Assembly: GCF_021462225.1 (NCBI RefSeq)
Contig: NC_061812.1
Span: 37,559,175 to 37,623,174, forward strand
Source of the DNA: Girardinichthys multiradiatus
Lineage: Eukaryota; Chordata; Actinopteri; Cyprinodontiformes; Goodeidae
Reading direction: 5' to 3'
DNA length: 64,000 nt
Below the pieces are notes generated by a model that was not told the DNA's origin, did not search any database, and saw nothing but the letters and a program-made list of their open reading frames with translations. This document shows positions 27,101-40,100 of this stretch, piece after piece; position 1 is the first letter of the stretch, and the number at the start of each line of letters is the position of its first letter. A program made the translations under genes and the position numbers.

Positions 27101-28068
27101 AAATATGAGACACATACACCCATTCATGCGGTGGTGACTGTACTGTAACAACATTTGTTCATGAAAACAAAATGCCAGGAATATCAGAGAGAGGCTTTTA
27201 TGACAAGGGACCACCTTTAACAAGTTCAGTTATATTCCTTCACCACCATGTTTGAAAGTGGGTATGTTTCTCATCAACCTTTTCCCCTCACCTTATGAAA
27301 ACAACATTATCAGCGTCTGCTCTGTCAGTTCAAACTATGGATTGTGGCAGTAAGCCACTCAGCATAAAGCCCTGTTCCCTGTCATAACAGGTCATAGTGG
27401 AGTGGTATTTAGGGCTCCAATGCCCATGCTGGCGTGGTTACAAACTCCACCCCTAATCCACCCCCTTGTCCCTCACCTTCCGCCTTCTCTTCCTCCGCCC
27501 CTGCCCTATGGTGCCCTCTGACCCCCTGTCTCTAAGAATGACGACCTTAATCAGGTCTCACAGACTCTGAGTAGACTACACATTCCACACTCTGCTTCCT
27601 AAAAGAAACAAATAGGTCCCATAGCAGCGCTAAAGGTTGATCTACACACACTTCCTGCCACACTTATTTATGCATATACTTCTTACTTTAACAAATCCCA
27701 TAGGAGATCAAACCCTTATGTAGTGTCTCAGTTTTTCGTACCCCTCTCTGGCGTTTATTAAAAGTCACCTCCTTCCATTAATGCTCTTTTTCTGAGCCCT
27801 GCTGGCTGTAGAATGGTGATGGGAATAGCGGCCTGGTGGCCCACTTCATGGCTGGCTGATCAGAATTACAACGAGGTGAGGCGTCTGCTTCAGGGTCACT
27901 GGTCACTGGTTGCTGCCAACCCAGGCACCGGAATTAAGAACTGCTGTGACTAGAGAGGGGCCTCATCCTGACTCTGCAGGCTCAGCCCTCTGAAATGCAT
28001 TTACGCCCCATGCTGACCAAACAAAACTCTCATTCAGGTTAAATTACTGTAAGTTTCTTTATAGTTTC

Positions 28069-28104
<36 letters not shown>

Positions 28105-31100
28105 CTTGTACTTGGTGCTGAGTGAAAACATTTTTTTTGTATCTTACCAGCAAAGTGAGGACATTTTTGCAAAGAATGGACATTTTTCTGGTCCTCCCTT
28201 TTTTAAATGCTGCTCTTGGGTTGGAGGTTAGGGTTAGGGTTAGGACTAAAGTGTGAATTAAGTTTATGTTAGGGTTAGGTATGCACTGGTGATGGTTAGG
28301 GATAGGGTCAGGGCTAGGCCAGAGAAATAAATGAAAAGGAATTGAAGACAGTAAAACACGGGTGTGTGTGTGGGTGTGCATGCATGTGCGTTCATGATAA
28401 TTTATAATAGCATACTCCCCTATAAAATTATTACATTAGAATATCAATGAAGGGAATCTAAAATATCACACCTACTAGTGAAAACAGTTATTGTTTCTGT
28501 ATTACTTGTAGGGCAAACATTTCCCATTCACATGTCCTGGGCATCTAGTTTCTGATATCCATCTAAAATGAACGTTTTCAACACTTACAATTTGTACTAG
28601 AAATAATTTGTTATTCAGTTTAGTTAGAATTTTCATGCCACCACCACGTTAATGACACTATCAATTTCTGAAAAAATATCTAAAATATGTTGGAAATATG
28701 GAAATATTTCAAATTAGTTGATATTCAGTATTTCAATAACAGATTGTTATATTAATAACAGAGAGGCACCAAGAAATTGAACTGATGACCAAAACTTGCC
28801 TATTTGCAGATGAATTGGTCATGACTTTTGTCTGGCTGGTTAGAACCTCAAGACTCCCCCAAAAATAAAATAAAATCTGATCTTTGGATTTACCAAACCC
28901 AAACTACCAGGACCTGGAGACAACACTCTTTAATGTAGACACCTACTGAGTTAAGAACACTCAAAGTTGGCCATTTCCAGTGTCTATGGGGTGTTTCAAA
29001 TAAAGCCAGAGGAAGGACAGAGATGCAAGAAGCCTAAAACCAAATCAGCTAGTCATACTAATTAAGATAAGATGCTCAAGCAAGTTTAAAATGTCAACTC
29101 TGTAATTAATTTGTTTTTATACAATGGGATAGCATGATGTCACCGCTGCTGGGCAACAAGTAGGCCAAGTTTAGAAAATCCAGTTAAGCAATTCCATCTG
29201 AATAACCAATACAGTAGGTTTGTTCTAGTTTGCCTTGAAATTTACAAGTAGTCCACCCCTACAAGGAGAGATAACCTTATTATATTAAAAAATAAACAAG
29301 TCTGAAATGACTGTTATGAAACAGCAATATTTCTATACCCCACTCACTCGCTTAGCTCAGTGTCAGCATCTCTCATCCCTACCTTTTTGCTTTCCACTTC
29401 ATTTCCATTCATCCATTTACACCTTTTTGTATCTCTTTGTATCGGAGTAGGAATAAGGACAGGCTCTAAGTAGGCTTTGGAAGTACATCTCTTGAAACAG
29501 AATCCCCCCGGTGCAAGTTTCCTCCTCCCAAGCATCTGGCTGTAAGTTCCTCCAGGTGAATCGACCAAAGACATCTGCACCCCTTCAACTACATAGCCTA
29601 GACCACTGTCTTATCAATCTTTTAGATTCACATTGTTGTGGTTGTCTGGTAGAGAAAAGATGATATACATAAAGTCCTACTGAGCCAGCTAGAAACAGAA
29701 AATGCAATATTTGGTTGAAAAATCTTGAAAAAAAAAGGTAGTTTTTACTGAATTTGCAGAGTATCATTTTACAACCACCTGAAGCTATTAATTTTCAGCC
29801 ATTTCACTGTTTGGCTTTTAAACTTATTGATAAGATGCTAGATTTGATATGTTTTGTTTTGGTTGTTAACAGCTATAGTCTGTACAGGGTGGAGGAAACC
29901 ATCAATTAGATTATTTTATTTAATCCCTCAGGACTGAGTCTCAAATATTCAAAGTCAAAATTTCATAACTTTTATTGGAGCCTTATGTATTAGACCAACA
30001 CAAAGTAGTGCTAAACTGTGAAACAGAATGATAATGATATGTGGCTGTTGTTTCTTTCTTACAATGAAAGGCTAAAAAGCTGCAATGTGCATTCGCATTT
30101 GGCCCGCTCTATTCTGATACCCCTAAATAACAATCAGTGTGACCGAAGTCACCTAATTAGTATGTAAAGCACAGCTGTGTGTAATTTAATCTCAGTATAA
30201 AACCACCTGTTCTGTGAAGGTCTTAAAGGTTTGTTAGAAAACACTAGTGAACCAGCAGCATCATGCAGCCCAAGGAACACAGCAAGACCTGTCAGGAATG
30301 AAGATGTGGAGATGTTTAATTCTAAAACAAAGTTCCACTGCTAAATCTATCATCTGGCAATGGAGAGTATCCGGTACAAACCTACCAAGACATGGACGTT
30401 CACCTAAGCTGGGAAAGAAGAGCATTACTCAGAGAACCAGTCAAGACACCCATGGTAACACTGGAGGAGCTGCAGAGATCCACAGCTCAGATGGAAGAAT
30501 CTGTCAACAAGAATAGTAGTGGAGCACTCCTCACGTCTGGCCTTCATGAAGAAACCATTGTTGGGGGAAAAGCCATAAGAAGTCCTGTTTGCAGTTTCTG
30601 CATGCCATGCAGGGGACACAGCAAACAAACAGAGGAAGGAGGTCTGGTCAAATGAGACCAATATTAACCTTTTTGGCCTTCATCCATAAAGTTTAATGTT
30701 GGTCTATGACTGATAGAATATAATACTGCTCATCTCCCTGAAAACACCATTCCCACTGTGAAACATGGACGTGGTAACGTCATGCTGGTGGAGCGATTTT
30801 CTTCAGCAAGGAACAGAGAAGGTAGAGTTGATAGGAAGATGGCTCAGATAAATTCAGAGCAACACTGGATGAAAACCTGATAGAGGCAGCAAAAAAACTT
30901 GAGATTGGCTTGGAGGCTCAGCTTCCAAAATCTGAATACAAATGCCAACCACACTTTTCAGATATTGTATGTGTAATGTGACAAAATGTGAATATATTTG
31001 TCAGCATTTTTAAGAGGCACTGTCTCTTCCGTACCAGATGCCATCTGGCAGGTTGTGAGGTTTCACTGAGAGTCGAGGACAAAAAATGCGTGTATTTATC

Positions 31101-34100
31101 AGTGTCAGTGTGCATCGATACACATACTTTCTTCTGCCCTCCCCTTCAGCTGTATATAACCATAAATCTCACGGTGAGGAGATGTAGTGATACTAGAAAC
31201 ATATTGTTCTGTCACCTGTGTATCAGTGGGTCGCGTGGCAGCATTACATTCAGTGTCGTCCATGACAGCACCATAGGAGCCCACCACACACCTTACTGCT
31301 CGCATCTGGTAGCCTGGCCCACAGGAGGTAGTGCACTGGGTTCAAAGAGAGAAAAAGAGAGAAAAAAAATTAGTGGTGGGGAAATGGTAACAACTGTGAG
31401 AAGGAGACAGAGAGCCAAGCGTAGGTTTATCCAAGGCAGCAAGGAACTCTCCCCTAAAAATAAATAACACTTCAGAACCACATTCACAAAATGAGGCTTT
31501 CTACAAATGAGGAGCAGAAGAAGCTCATATATATTGCTCTGGCTGTTTTTCCACTGTTGCCAAGTCAAAGGGTACAATCCCGCGCTCACTTCTGGCTCAT
31601 TGCCTTCAGGGAAACAGGGTCAAACTTGTGTGGCGGCGGCTTTAGCTATCATTTGGCCACGCTTCATTAAACTGCTTCAAATACACGTTAACATGCACAC
31701 ATCCTCTGATCGGAGGCACAGAAATATTTCACATTTTTGGGTGTTAAGTTTTGTGCGCACATCCACAAACTGAGAATGCACACAGACACTGTGCCGCATG
31801 CATCATTTCAGAAAGAGCTTTTACCACACAGCTATTCAGAGGAGCTGGTCTGCCTATACTGTCTATGTATGAAAACAAGCTTTGAACATTTCCTGTTTTA
31901 GTGAACAAGATTTGTTTTTTACATTACACTTCTTATACCTCACAGTCCTTCATTTTGTCAACCTTGGGTTGTCTTAAGTAAATCTACAGCTGGGAAATCC
32001 CAGTACTGTTTGATTTAGAGGTTTAAGAGCTAACATATAGAGTTAAATCAAATCTACAAATCCTGCTTTCAGCCACATTAGGCTATTAAGTTCCATTCAT
32101 ATGTGAGAATAGAAGTATTTCCTTAATGTCTGCTGTTTATCTTATAAGACAGAACTTATCCAGTCTCTTTCAAAGGTTTTTATATCCCTATAACCAACAG
32201 CTTGACTACATTATTGGGATTTTATGTGACAAACCAACACAAACTACTGGGTCATTTTGAAAAAAAAAAAATTATACATGATTTTAAAAGATTGTTTACT
32301 ACTCAAATCTGAGCAGTAAAGTGCTTTTGTATTCTCAGGGTTAGGGTTGCAATTACAGATGTAAATATACAGGGGTTGGACAATGAAACTGAAACACCTG
32401 GTTTTAGACCACAATAATTTATTAGTATGGTGTAGGGCCTCCATTTGCGACCAATACAGCGTCAATTCGTCTTGGGAATGACATATACAAGTCCTGCACA
32501 GTGGTCAGAGGGATTTTAAGCCATTCTTCTTGCAGGATAGTGGCCAGGTCACTACGTGATACTGGTGGAGGAAAACGTTTCCTGACTCGCTCCTCCAAAA
32601 CACCCCAAAGTGGCTCAATAATATTTAGATCTGGTGACTGTGCAGGTCATGGGAGATGTTCAACTTCACTTTTATGTTCATCAAACCAATCTTTCACCAG
32701 TCTTGCTGTGTGTATTGGTGCATTGTCATCCTGATACACGGCACCGCCTTCATGATACAATGTTTGAACCATTGGATGCGCATGGTCCTCAAGAATGGTT
32801 CGGTAGTCCTGGGCAGTGACGCGCCCATCTAGCACAAGTATTGGGCCAAGGGAATGCCATGATATGGCAGCCCAAACCATCACTGATCCACTCCCATGCT
32901 TCACTCTGGGCATGCAACAGTCTGGGTGGTACGCTTCTTTGGGGCTTCTCCACACCGTAACTCTCCCGGATGTGGGGAAAACAGTAAAGGTGGACTCATC
33001 AGAGAACAATACATGTTTCACATTGTCCACAGCCCAAGATTTGCGCTCCTTGCACCATTGAAACCAACGTTTGGCATTGGCATAAGTGACCAAAGGTTTG
33101 GCTATAGCAGCCCGGCCGTGTATATAGACCCTCTGGAGCTCCCGACGGACAGTTCTGGTGGAAACAGGAGAGTTGAGGTGCACATTTAATTCTGCCATGA
33201 CTTGGGCAGCCGTGGTTTTATGTTTTTTGGATACAATCCGGGTTAGCTCCCGAACATCCCTTTCAGACAGCTTCCTCTTGCATCCACAGTTAATCCTTTT
33301 GGATGTGGTTCGTCCTTCTTGGTGGTATGCTGACATTACCCTGGATACCGTGGCTCTTGATACATCACAAAGACTTGCTGTCTTGGTCACAGATGCGCCA
33401 GCAAGACGTGCACCAACAATTTGTCCTCTTTTGAACTCTGGTATTTCACCCATAATGTTGTGTGCATTTCAATATTTTGAGTAAAACTGTGCTCTTACCC
33501 TGCTAATTGAACCTTCACACTCTGCTCATACTGGTGCAATGTGCAATCAATGAAGACTGGCTACCAGGCTGGTCCAATTTAGCCATGAAACCTCCCACAC
33601 TAAAATGACAGGTGTTTCAGTTTCATTGTCCAACCCCTGTATATCTATAGTGCTATTTTTGCAAGTGATCAAAAAAGCTCAAGCTCAGTCAGATTGGGTG
33701 GAGAGAGTCTGTAGAGATCAATTTTCAAGTCTTGTCACTGTTTCTCAGTTGGATCTAGGTCTGGACTTTGACTAGGCCATTCTAACATACAAATATGCCT
33801 TCAGTTAAACCATTCCATTGCAGCTCTGGGTGTATATTTAGGGCCTGTTACTGGAAAATCAATTCCAGTCTCAAGTGGTTTGCTGCTTCCAACAGGTTTA
33901 CTTCCTGGATTGCCCTGTATTTAGCCTCATCCATCTTCATATCAACTCTGAAAAGCTTCGCTGTCTTTGTTTTATGGTGGCACACCACAGTTTTCATATT
34001 TTTATTTGTAAAATATATCTAAAATCTGTATCAGTTTCCATTTCATATCAAAATTATGTACTACATTGTTTGGTCTATCACTTAAAATTCATAGAGGTTT

Positions 34101-37100
34101 TTTGACAAAATGCAAAAAGTTCAAAGGGTATAAATAGCATTGCAAGGCAATGTATGCTGAAGTCGTGGGGGCATACTTTACAGAGCAGAAGCCTGCCAAA
34201 ACTCTAGGTTTCATAGAGATGGTCACACTCATTGTTGATCATGTAATCAAGTTAAATTATCAGTACCTACTACTACTTTCATTCTTAACTCACATACCAG
34301 CAGCAGAGGTTTACATAATCTTTCCTATGCTTGTAGTTGCCAGTTGTATGTTAGGTGCCACCCTACTTCAATCACCATTTCACTTTAAATGAAATACATT
34401 TCATTCATAAAAATAAAAAAAACATGTTTACTGTGTACTAAACGTAATAAATATGCAGGAGCAACTCACCTGTCCCCATGGTCCAACTTGCCAAGAGGCG
34501 CATTCTTGCTGCTGGCACGTCTGCACTGATTCAGGTTTGGATGTGCCACAGAAGCGATCATCCAGGCGGTCCTCACCAAACTGGCACCATATTTGACGGT
34601 GTCTGTAGCCTTTCCCGCATGTTACAAGGCACTGAATGGCACAAGGTTAAAAATGACATACAAATTTAATGTGGTTGTTACAACTACTATGTTTACATTG
34701 ATCTGAATATATTTTCGAGTAAGACATTCTCAAAGCAAATCACTGTGGCATGGGAGCCAAACCCAAAGGAAGTGTGTTTATGCATATTTATATAATGCAG
34801 TATAAGTGTTTTGGCAGCAACATGCAGGAGATGTAAAAAAAATTCCTGGAATGCAGCACAGAATTTTGCAAGCTTCACTCCATACACACTGAGCAGAAGT
34901 TAATCAGGCTTTTACCCTGCAATCACCATTTTCCCAACACTTACTTATAGTGGAGGAAGGATATAAACTCTGAAGTGAGGTAACGGAGACATATCAAATA
35001 AGCACTAGGATTTTGGTCTAGGTGAATTTAAAATACAGAAGTGCACATTTATCTTTTATTTAAAAGCTACCTGAATGGAGAAAGGCATGCAATAATTCCT
35101 CAACTGACCTCAGACCAGTCACCAGTCTTCCATTGTGGACAGAGGAAGTCATTGCAAGGTTGGACGGTCAGTTTATCCCTTTGACTGCATTTGCTTTCAT
35201 CATCGCCACCATTAGACGCCTTTCGACACACCGCCCCTCGACGCCGGGTGCCCCCGCCACAGCTATTTGAGCACTGCGAATACAATAGTTAACCATCAAG
35301 TCCATGAAAAATCTCATGAAATCCTTTTCCATCTGCTAGAATCCTACCTCTGACCAGGGTGAATAATCCCACCCACCAGGGTTACAATCTCCATGGCAAC
35401 TTTCCCTGTCGTCAGGTTTGTGTTGCCCACTACAGTACCGGTCATCAACTTTCTGGACCTTGCCATCTGAGCGGCGGATTTTGGTGCAGTGTATGACTAG
35501 AGTGCGATATCCAATGCCGCACTGGGCTGTGCACTCGCTTTTACGATCTACGTGCCATCTAATACAAGATAGAAAGGATGAGGTCCTTCAAAGTCTCATA
35601 CAAAGGGCAGCAGACTCACTGTCTGGGTTCTGTTTAGGCAGTAAAACATACCTGAGTTCACATTCTGTGTTGCAGGGCTCAGTAATGACAGCAGGCCGAT
35701 CTTCACTGTGGCAGCGCTGGTCTGACACCACCACCCTGTCCGACTCTCGGCTGCAGAGAATCTTACGCTTGCGCTCTCCTGTTGATATACAAAAATGCAG
35801 AACTGAATTAAGTAAAATTACATTATTACAATAAGTTTTGCCTGTGGCTAGGATCGTGCTGCTTTGATTAATGAAAAATTCTCGATGCAGTAGAGTTTGG
35901 CTGAAGCTTTCTATGTTGAGTGCAGTTGTTCTGTTGGTACTTGCACTGCAGTCCAACAAATGTATTTTAAATCTGTAAACCCTATGAAGAACATGTGGTC
36001 TGTCCAGGGAGTACTCTACAGTTTCCTACTCCCAGACAGGACACACTCAAGCGTCCTGTGACCGAGAGTTTGAGATCATAGGAAATCAAAAGCAGAGCTT
36101 TTACAAGTATTTTACAGTATTCAGCTGTTAGATCTAACCTCTACAGCGCCTGGGCAAAGAATGTATTCCCCTTGAAAAGCCATTGTTGAAAGAAAACTAT
36201 AAGACATCCCGTTTACAGTTTGCCACAAGCTATGTAGGCAGGGGTCCCCAGCCACTGGGCCTTGGGTCTTTTGGTACCAAGCAACAAAGCAATCAAAGTT
36301 TTATTTTGAAAAACCCGGATCCGTCCATTTGCTTCTGCTGGAATTGTTAAAGAGGTATTCAGATACTGAATGAAAGGGAGCAGGAAGACATCATAAAGTG
36401 GGGATTCGTTTCTTCAGCAAGGACAAGGTAGCTGGTCAAAGATGATGGGGAGATGGTAGCGTTCGTTAATATTCACTCTCATAAGAGAAAATATTTCTTA
36501 GATAAATGAATATTAAACAAACCAAATAACCAGAGATGTAGTGGAATGAGCTCACTATTTACTATTGTACTTTTTTTTAAAGTTTTGAGTCTGATTCATT
36601 TACCTCCACTATAACTACTGTATCTATTAAAATTGGATTTTTTTTGTTTCCCATTTTAACAAATTGATTCCATGGAAATAAAGACCAGTCTTCCATCATA
36701 CAGAAGAGAACATATATTTAAAGCTAATGTGGTTAAAAATAGTAGATGAGGACCTATAGGTTTTGCATTTCAGTGCAATGAGAGCTTAGTGTGTTCCTGC
36801 TGAACATGTTGCTGCTGGGAACTGTGAAGTTCTTGGTTTCCCCTCAGAATTCGCCGCAGGTTTTTCCAACAGAGTTGTGTCAAAAAAACAAGAAAGATAT
36901 TCTTACACAGAACAAAGTGTGTTGTAGCACAGAACAAGTTTTCAAGTTTATCTGCGATCCACCCCCACAGACCTAACCACCCTGAAAAACCCACGGTCAT
37001 GTCAAAGAAGGTAGTGTATCTCAGCTAACCTGCTCTAAAAGTGGACTTTAATTATTTGGTCACAAGCAACATCATCTAAGATGAAACTAAACAAAACTAT

Positions 37101-40100
37101 TCTCCTCCTGTTTATCTGTGGCTATGAGGTTCCCAATACTTTTATCTTCTATGTTAACTTTGCTATAAACATCACGTTTATCTAAAATCCTTTCTAACAC
37201 GAAGGCCTGCCAACCACATGTGCCTCCCCCTCACCTTGGCACAGATGACTGCACTCCTGCCAGGGCCCATAAGCATCCCAGAAGAACTGCTGAGGCTTAT
37301 CCTCTATTGGGATATTAAAAGAGTACCTGACAACTGGGTTGTAAAGGTTTCCAACAGAGAGCACCTGGAGAGAACACAATAAAGTAAAGAACAACATGAG
37401 TTTGTGAACAATTAAAACCTTCCAAAGTAAAAGAAGACGTTTTGGAAGGAAATGCACTTACAGGTTATACTCTAAATGCAATAGGTTACTGAGCCTTCCA
37501 AAAGTATCAGTACCTCTTGAACTGTTTCACATTTTGTCTTGTTATAATCACAAACTTTACAAACCTTTTCTACAGGTCATTTGGTTATGTCTTTACCAGC
37601 CTTGCACATTTAGACACTGATTTGTTTGCATGTTCATCTTTGCAAAATAGCTGAAGCTCAGTCAGAATGTAGAGATAGCATAAAGAAACGTGAATTTTCA
37701 AAACTGTTACAAATTCTCAATTGTATTGAGGTTCGGTCCATTCTAAAACATAAATATGCTTTAATCTAAACTGCTCCATTGCAGCTCTGGCTGTAGGGTC
37801 GCCCTACTGGAAGGGGAATCTCTGCTCCAGTCTCTTGCAGCGTCTAACAGGTTTTCTACCACTTTTGCCCATCATCTATTGCTGCATCTATCTTCTAATC
37901 AACTTACCGACTTCTCTGCCCCAGCTGAATAAAAGCATCACCACAGCATGATGCTGCCACCACTGTGTTTTACCGTGTGGATGGTGTGTTCCGGGTGATG
38001 TTCATTGTTATTTTCCCAGCACGCATTGTTTTTTGTATGGAGGCCAAAAAGATCAAGTTTTCTGTGTCCACTACTGGCTTTTTTTTCAGCGATCGCTTTC
38101 TTCTTGCAATTCTTCCGTAAAGGCCTGATTTGTGGAGTGCACAACTAATGTGCACAACTACTCAAAAAACTTTTAACTCTGTATCATTTTTGCTTTAACA
38201 TCTAAACTTTTGCTCTACTTTGTTCTGGTCTAACGAACAAAATCCCCAATAAAACACATTGAAGTTTGTTATAAAATGTGAAAAGGTTTTAGAGATGTGA
38301 ATACTTTCAGAAGACACTTTATAGGAAACTAAAATTTCCTAAAGTTGTCACCCAAACAACAATTTACCTGGACAATAATCTCCTCTTCAATGCGGTCAGT
38401 GCAGTTGATCCTCTCGATAACATGGTCAGAGCCACTGTACTCAATGATGGCATCTCCCACTTTGATTTCCCTTTTGAACATGCTCACCACAAATTCTCCA
38501 TTGAGCAGGAATTCTCCACGGCTGTTTGATATCACTGCAGAAAGACAAGAACCGTTTGACTTTTATAATTGATTTTGGATCAAGCTGTCTGTTCAGGCCC
38601 CGAAACAGTGGAATCACCTCCTGAATACTGTGTTTTTTTAAAGCTATACCTCGAAAGCACATGTTACTCAAAACTATGACGTCGTACTGCATGCAAGAGG
38701 ATACATTTGAAAGATTTGCTAGAATTTAGAGATAGACAAAGGCATCAGGCAAAAGTGAAGCCTTAAAGGACTAAAAATAATCCTCTTTTCCAGAAGAAGT
38801 CCCATCCAGGGTCGTTCAACCAGCTGTCTGCAATCATTCACTCTAATGCGATTACAGAGCTAGTTTCCTGCCTTTTCTTTCCTCACCATTTCACACATTA
38901 CATTATTATTACGTGATATCCTTCTGGGAAATCGTCTACCTGTTGCTACATATAAAAAAACTCCAAAAGCTCTTTGTGTAGTAAATGGTGAATAATGTTA
39001 AACTGTTATGTGAGGTTGACGGTGATGAAATAAAGGGAGCTGTGGAGTTAAAACACATTTATTGGCACCTGTGGTAGAGATGTGTAGAAAGCATAAACAT
39101 TTTTTTGGCTTTTATTGTTGGACAGCTGCACTCTTCTCTTTATCTCGTCCCGCACATGCTTAGATACCACAGGTTTTAGGTGCAGAAATTTAAATGGCCA
39201 TGAAAAAAGTTTTATATTGTGCCTAACCCATTTCTTTGTTGATTTGATTAAATACGTTTCCTGTTTATTCAGTTTTCTGGCAGAGGCTATTAGATTCTTT
39301 TTTTAATTTCTTGGTGTTTCAAATAGTTTATGATATCATGCAGTCAAACTATATTTGCAGAGGCTTTGGAAGAGAAACAAGCCCAGAGCATTACCGATCC
39401 TCCACCAAATTTAACAGTGGGCATCAGGTACTTTGTTTTAGCCACCTGGGATGTTTTGCTGCGGCAAAACTCAATCTTATTTTCATCTGACCCAAGTTAG
39501 TCCCAGTAGAGCTTAGCAAACTCCACACATTTACATTTGTGATGGTGGGACAACAAAGGCCATTTCCTTGCATGCCGCTCAAACAACCAATTGGCATGTA
39601 GATAGCACTGATTGGTTGTTATGAAGACTTGACTCTCTAACAGTGAGCTCTGGAGATAGCTTTTACCTCTTCTTACTGCAAGCATGAACAAGACAACTTG
39701 GGTCCTCGTTCAGTCTCGTTTGTCACACCTAGTTAATGTAGACATATGCAAATTTAGGCAAGCAGCTATTTCTTTTATCAATTTTTTACTTTTGATTTTG
39801 ATGCGACGATAAAAGATGAATTTGTTTAGAGGCTTTCTATCAGGGGGTGATCCTAAACATGGGGTTGCTGTAATAACAGTCAGTATTTACAATAAAGCTG
39901 AATGATTTATTTTACTGTAACAGGCAGGCAGATATTTAGTATAACAGTTCAAGAATAATTCATCAACTACAATATCCAGTTTCAGAGCACATCATGACTG
40001 AAAAAAAGCAAATGACAGCTTCTCACCGAGGTAGTTGTCGTCGTCCGGCTTCCCTGAGTAGCTGTGTTGACGCACATCTATATTTGTAGCACCACTGGGT

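Larger units (their letters stand above)
32157..34153 (-). mobile_element. Old Tc1 relic (family A), intron 22, split by a DD36E transposon
   Basis: Flanks of the younger element at 32,370-33,639 both carry family A sequence: TTGGGATTTTATGTGACAAA on the left and CAAGCTCAGTCAGATTGGGT on the right. The right terminus GCATTGCAAGGCAATG-TA ends at 34,153. Confidence 0.65.

Noticed and set aside
28215..28320. Telomere or chromosome end
   Set aside because: Units are few, degenerate and embedded in an intron.
30988..31467. Plus-strand ORF of 159 codons
   Set aside because: Covers exon 23 antisense plus intron; low complexity and no recognisable domain.
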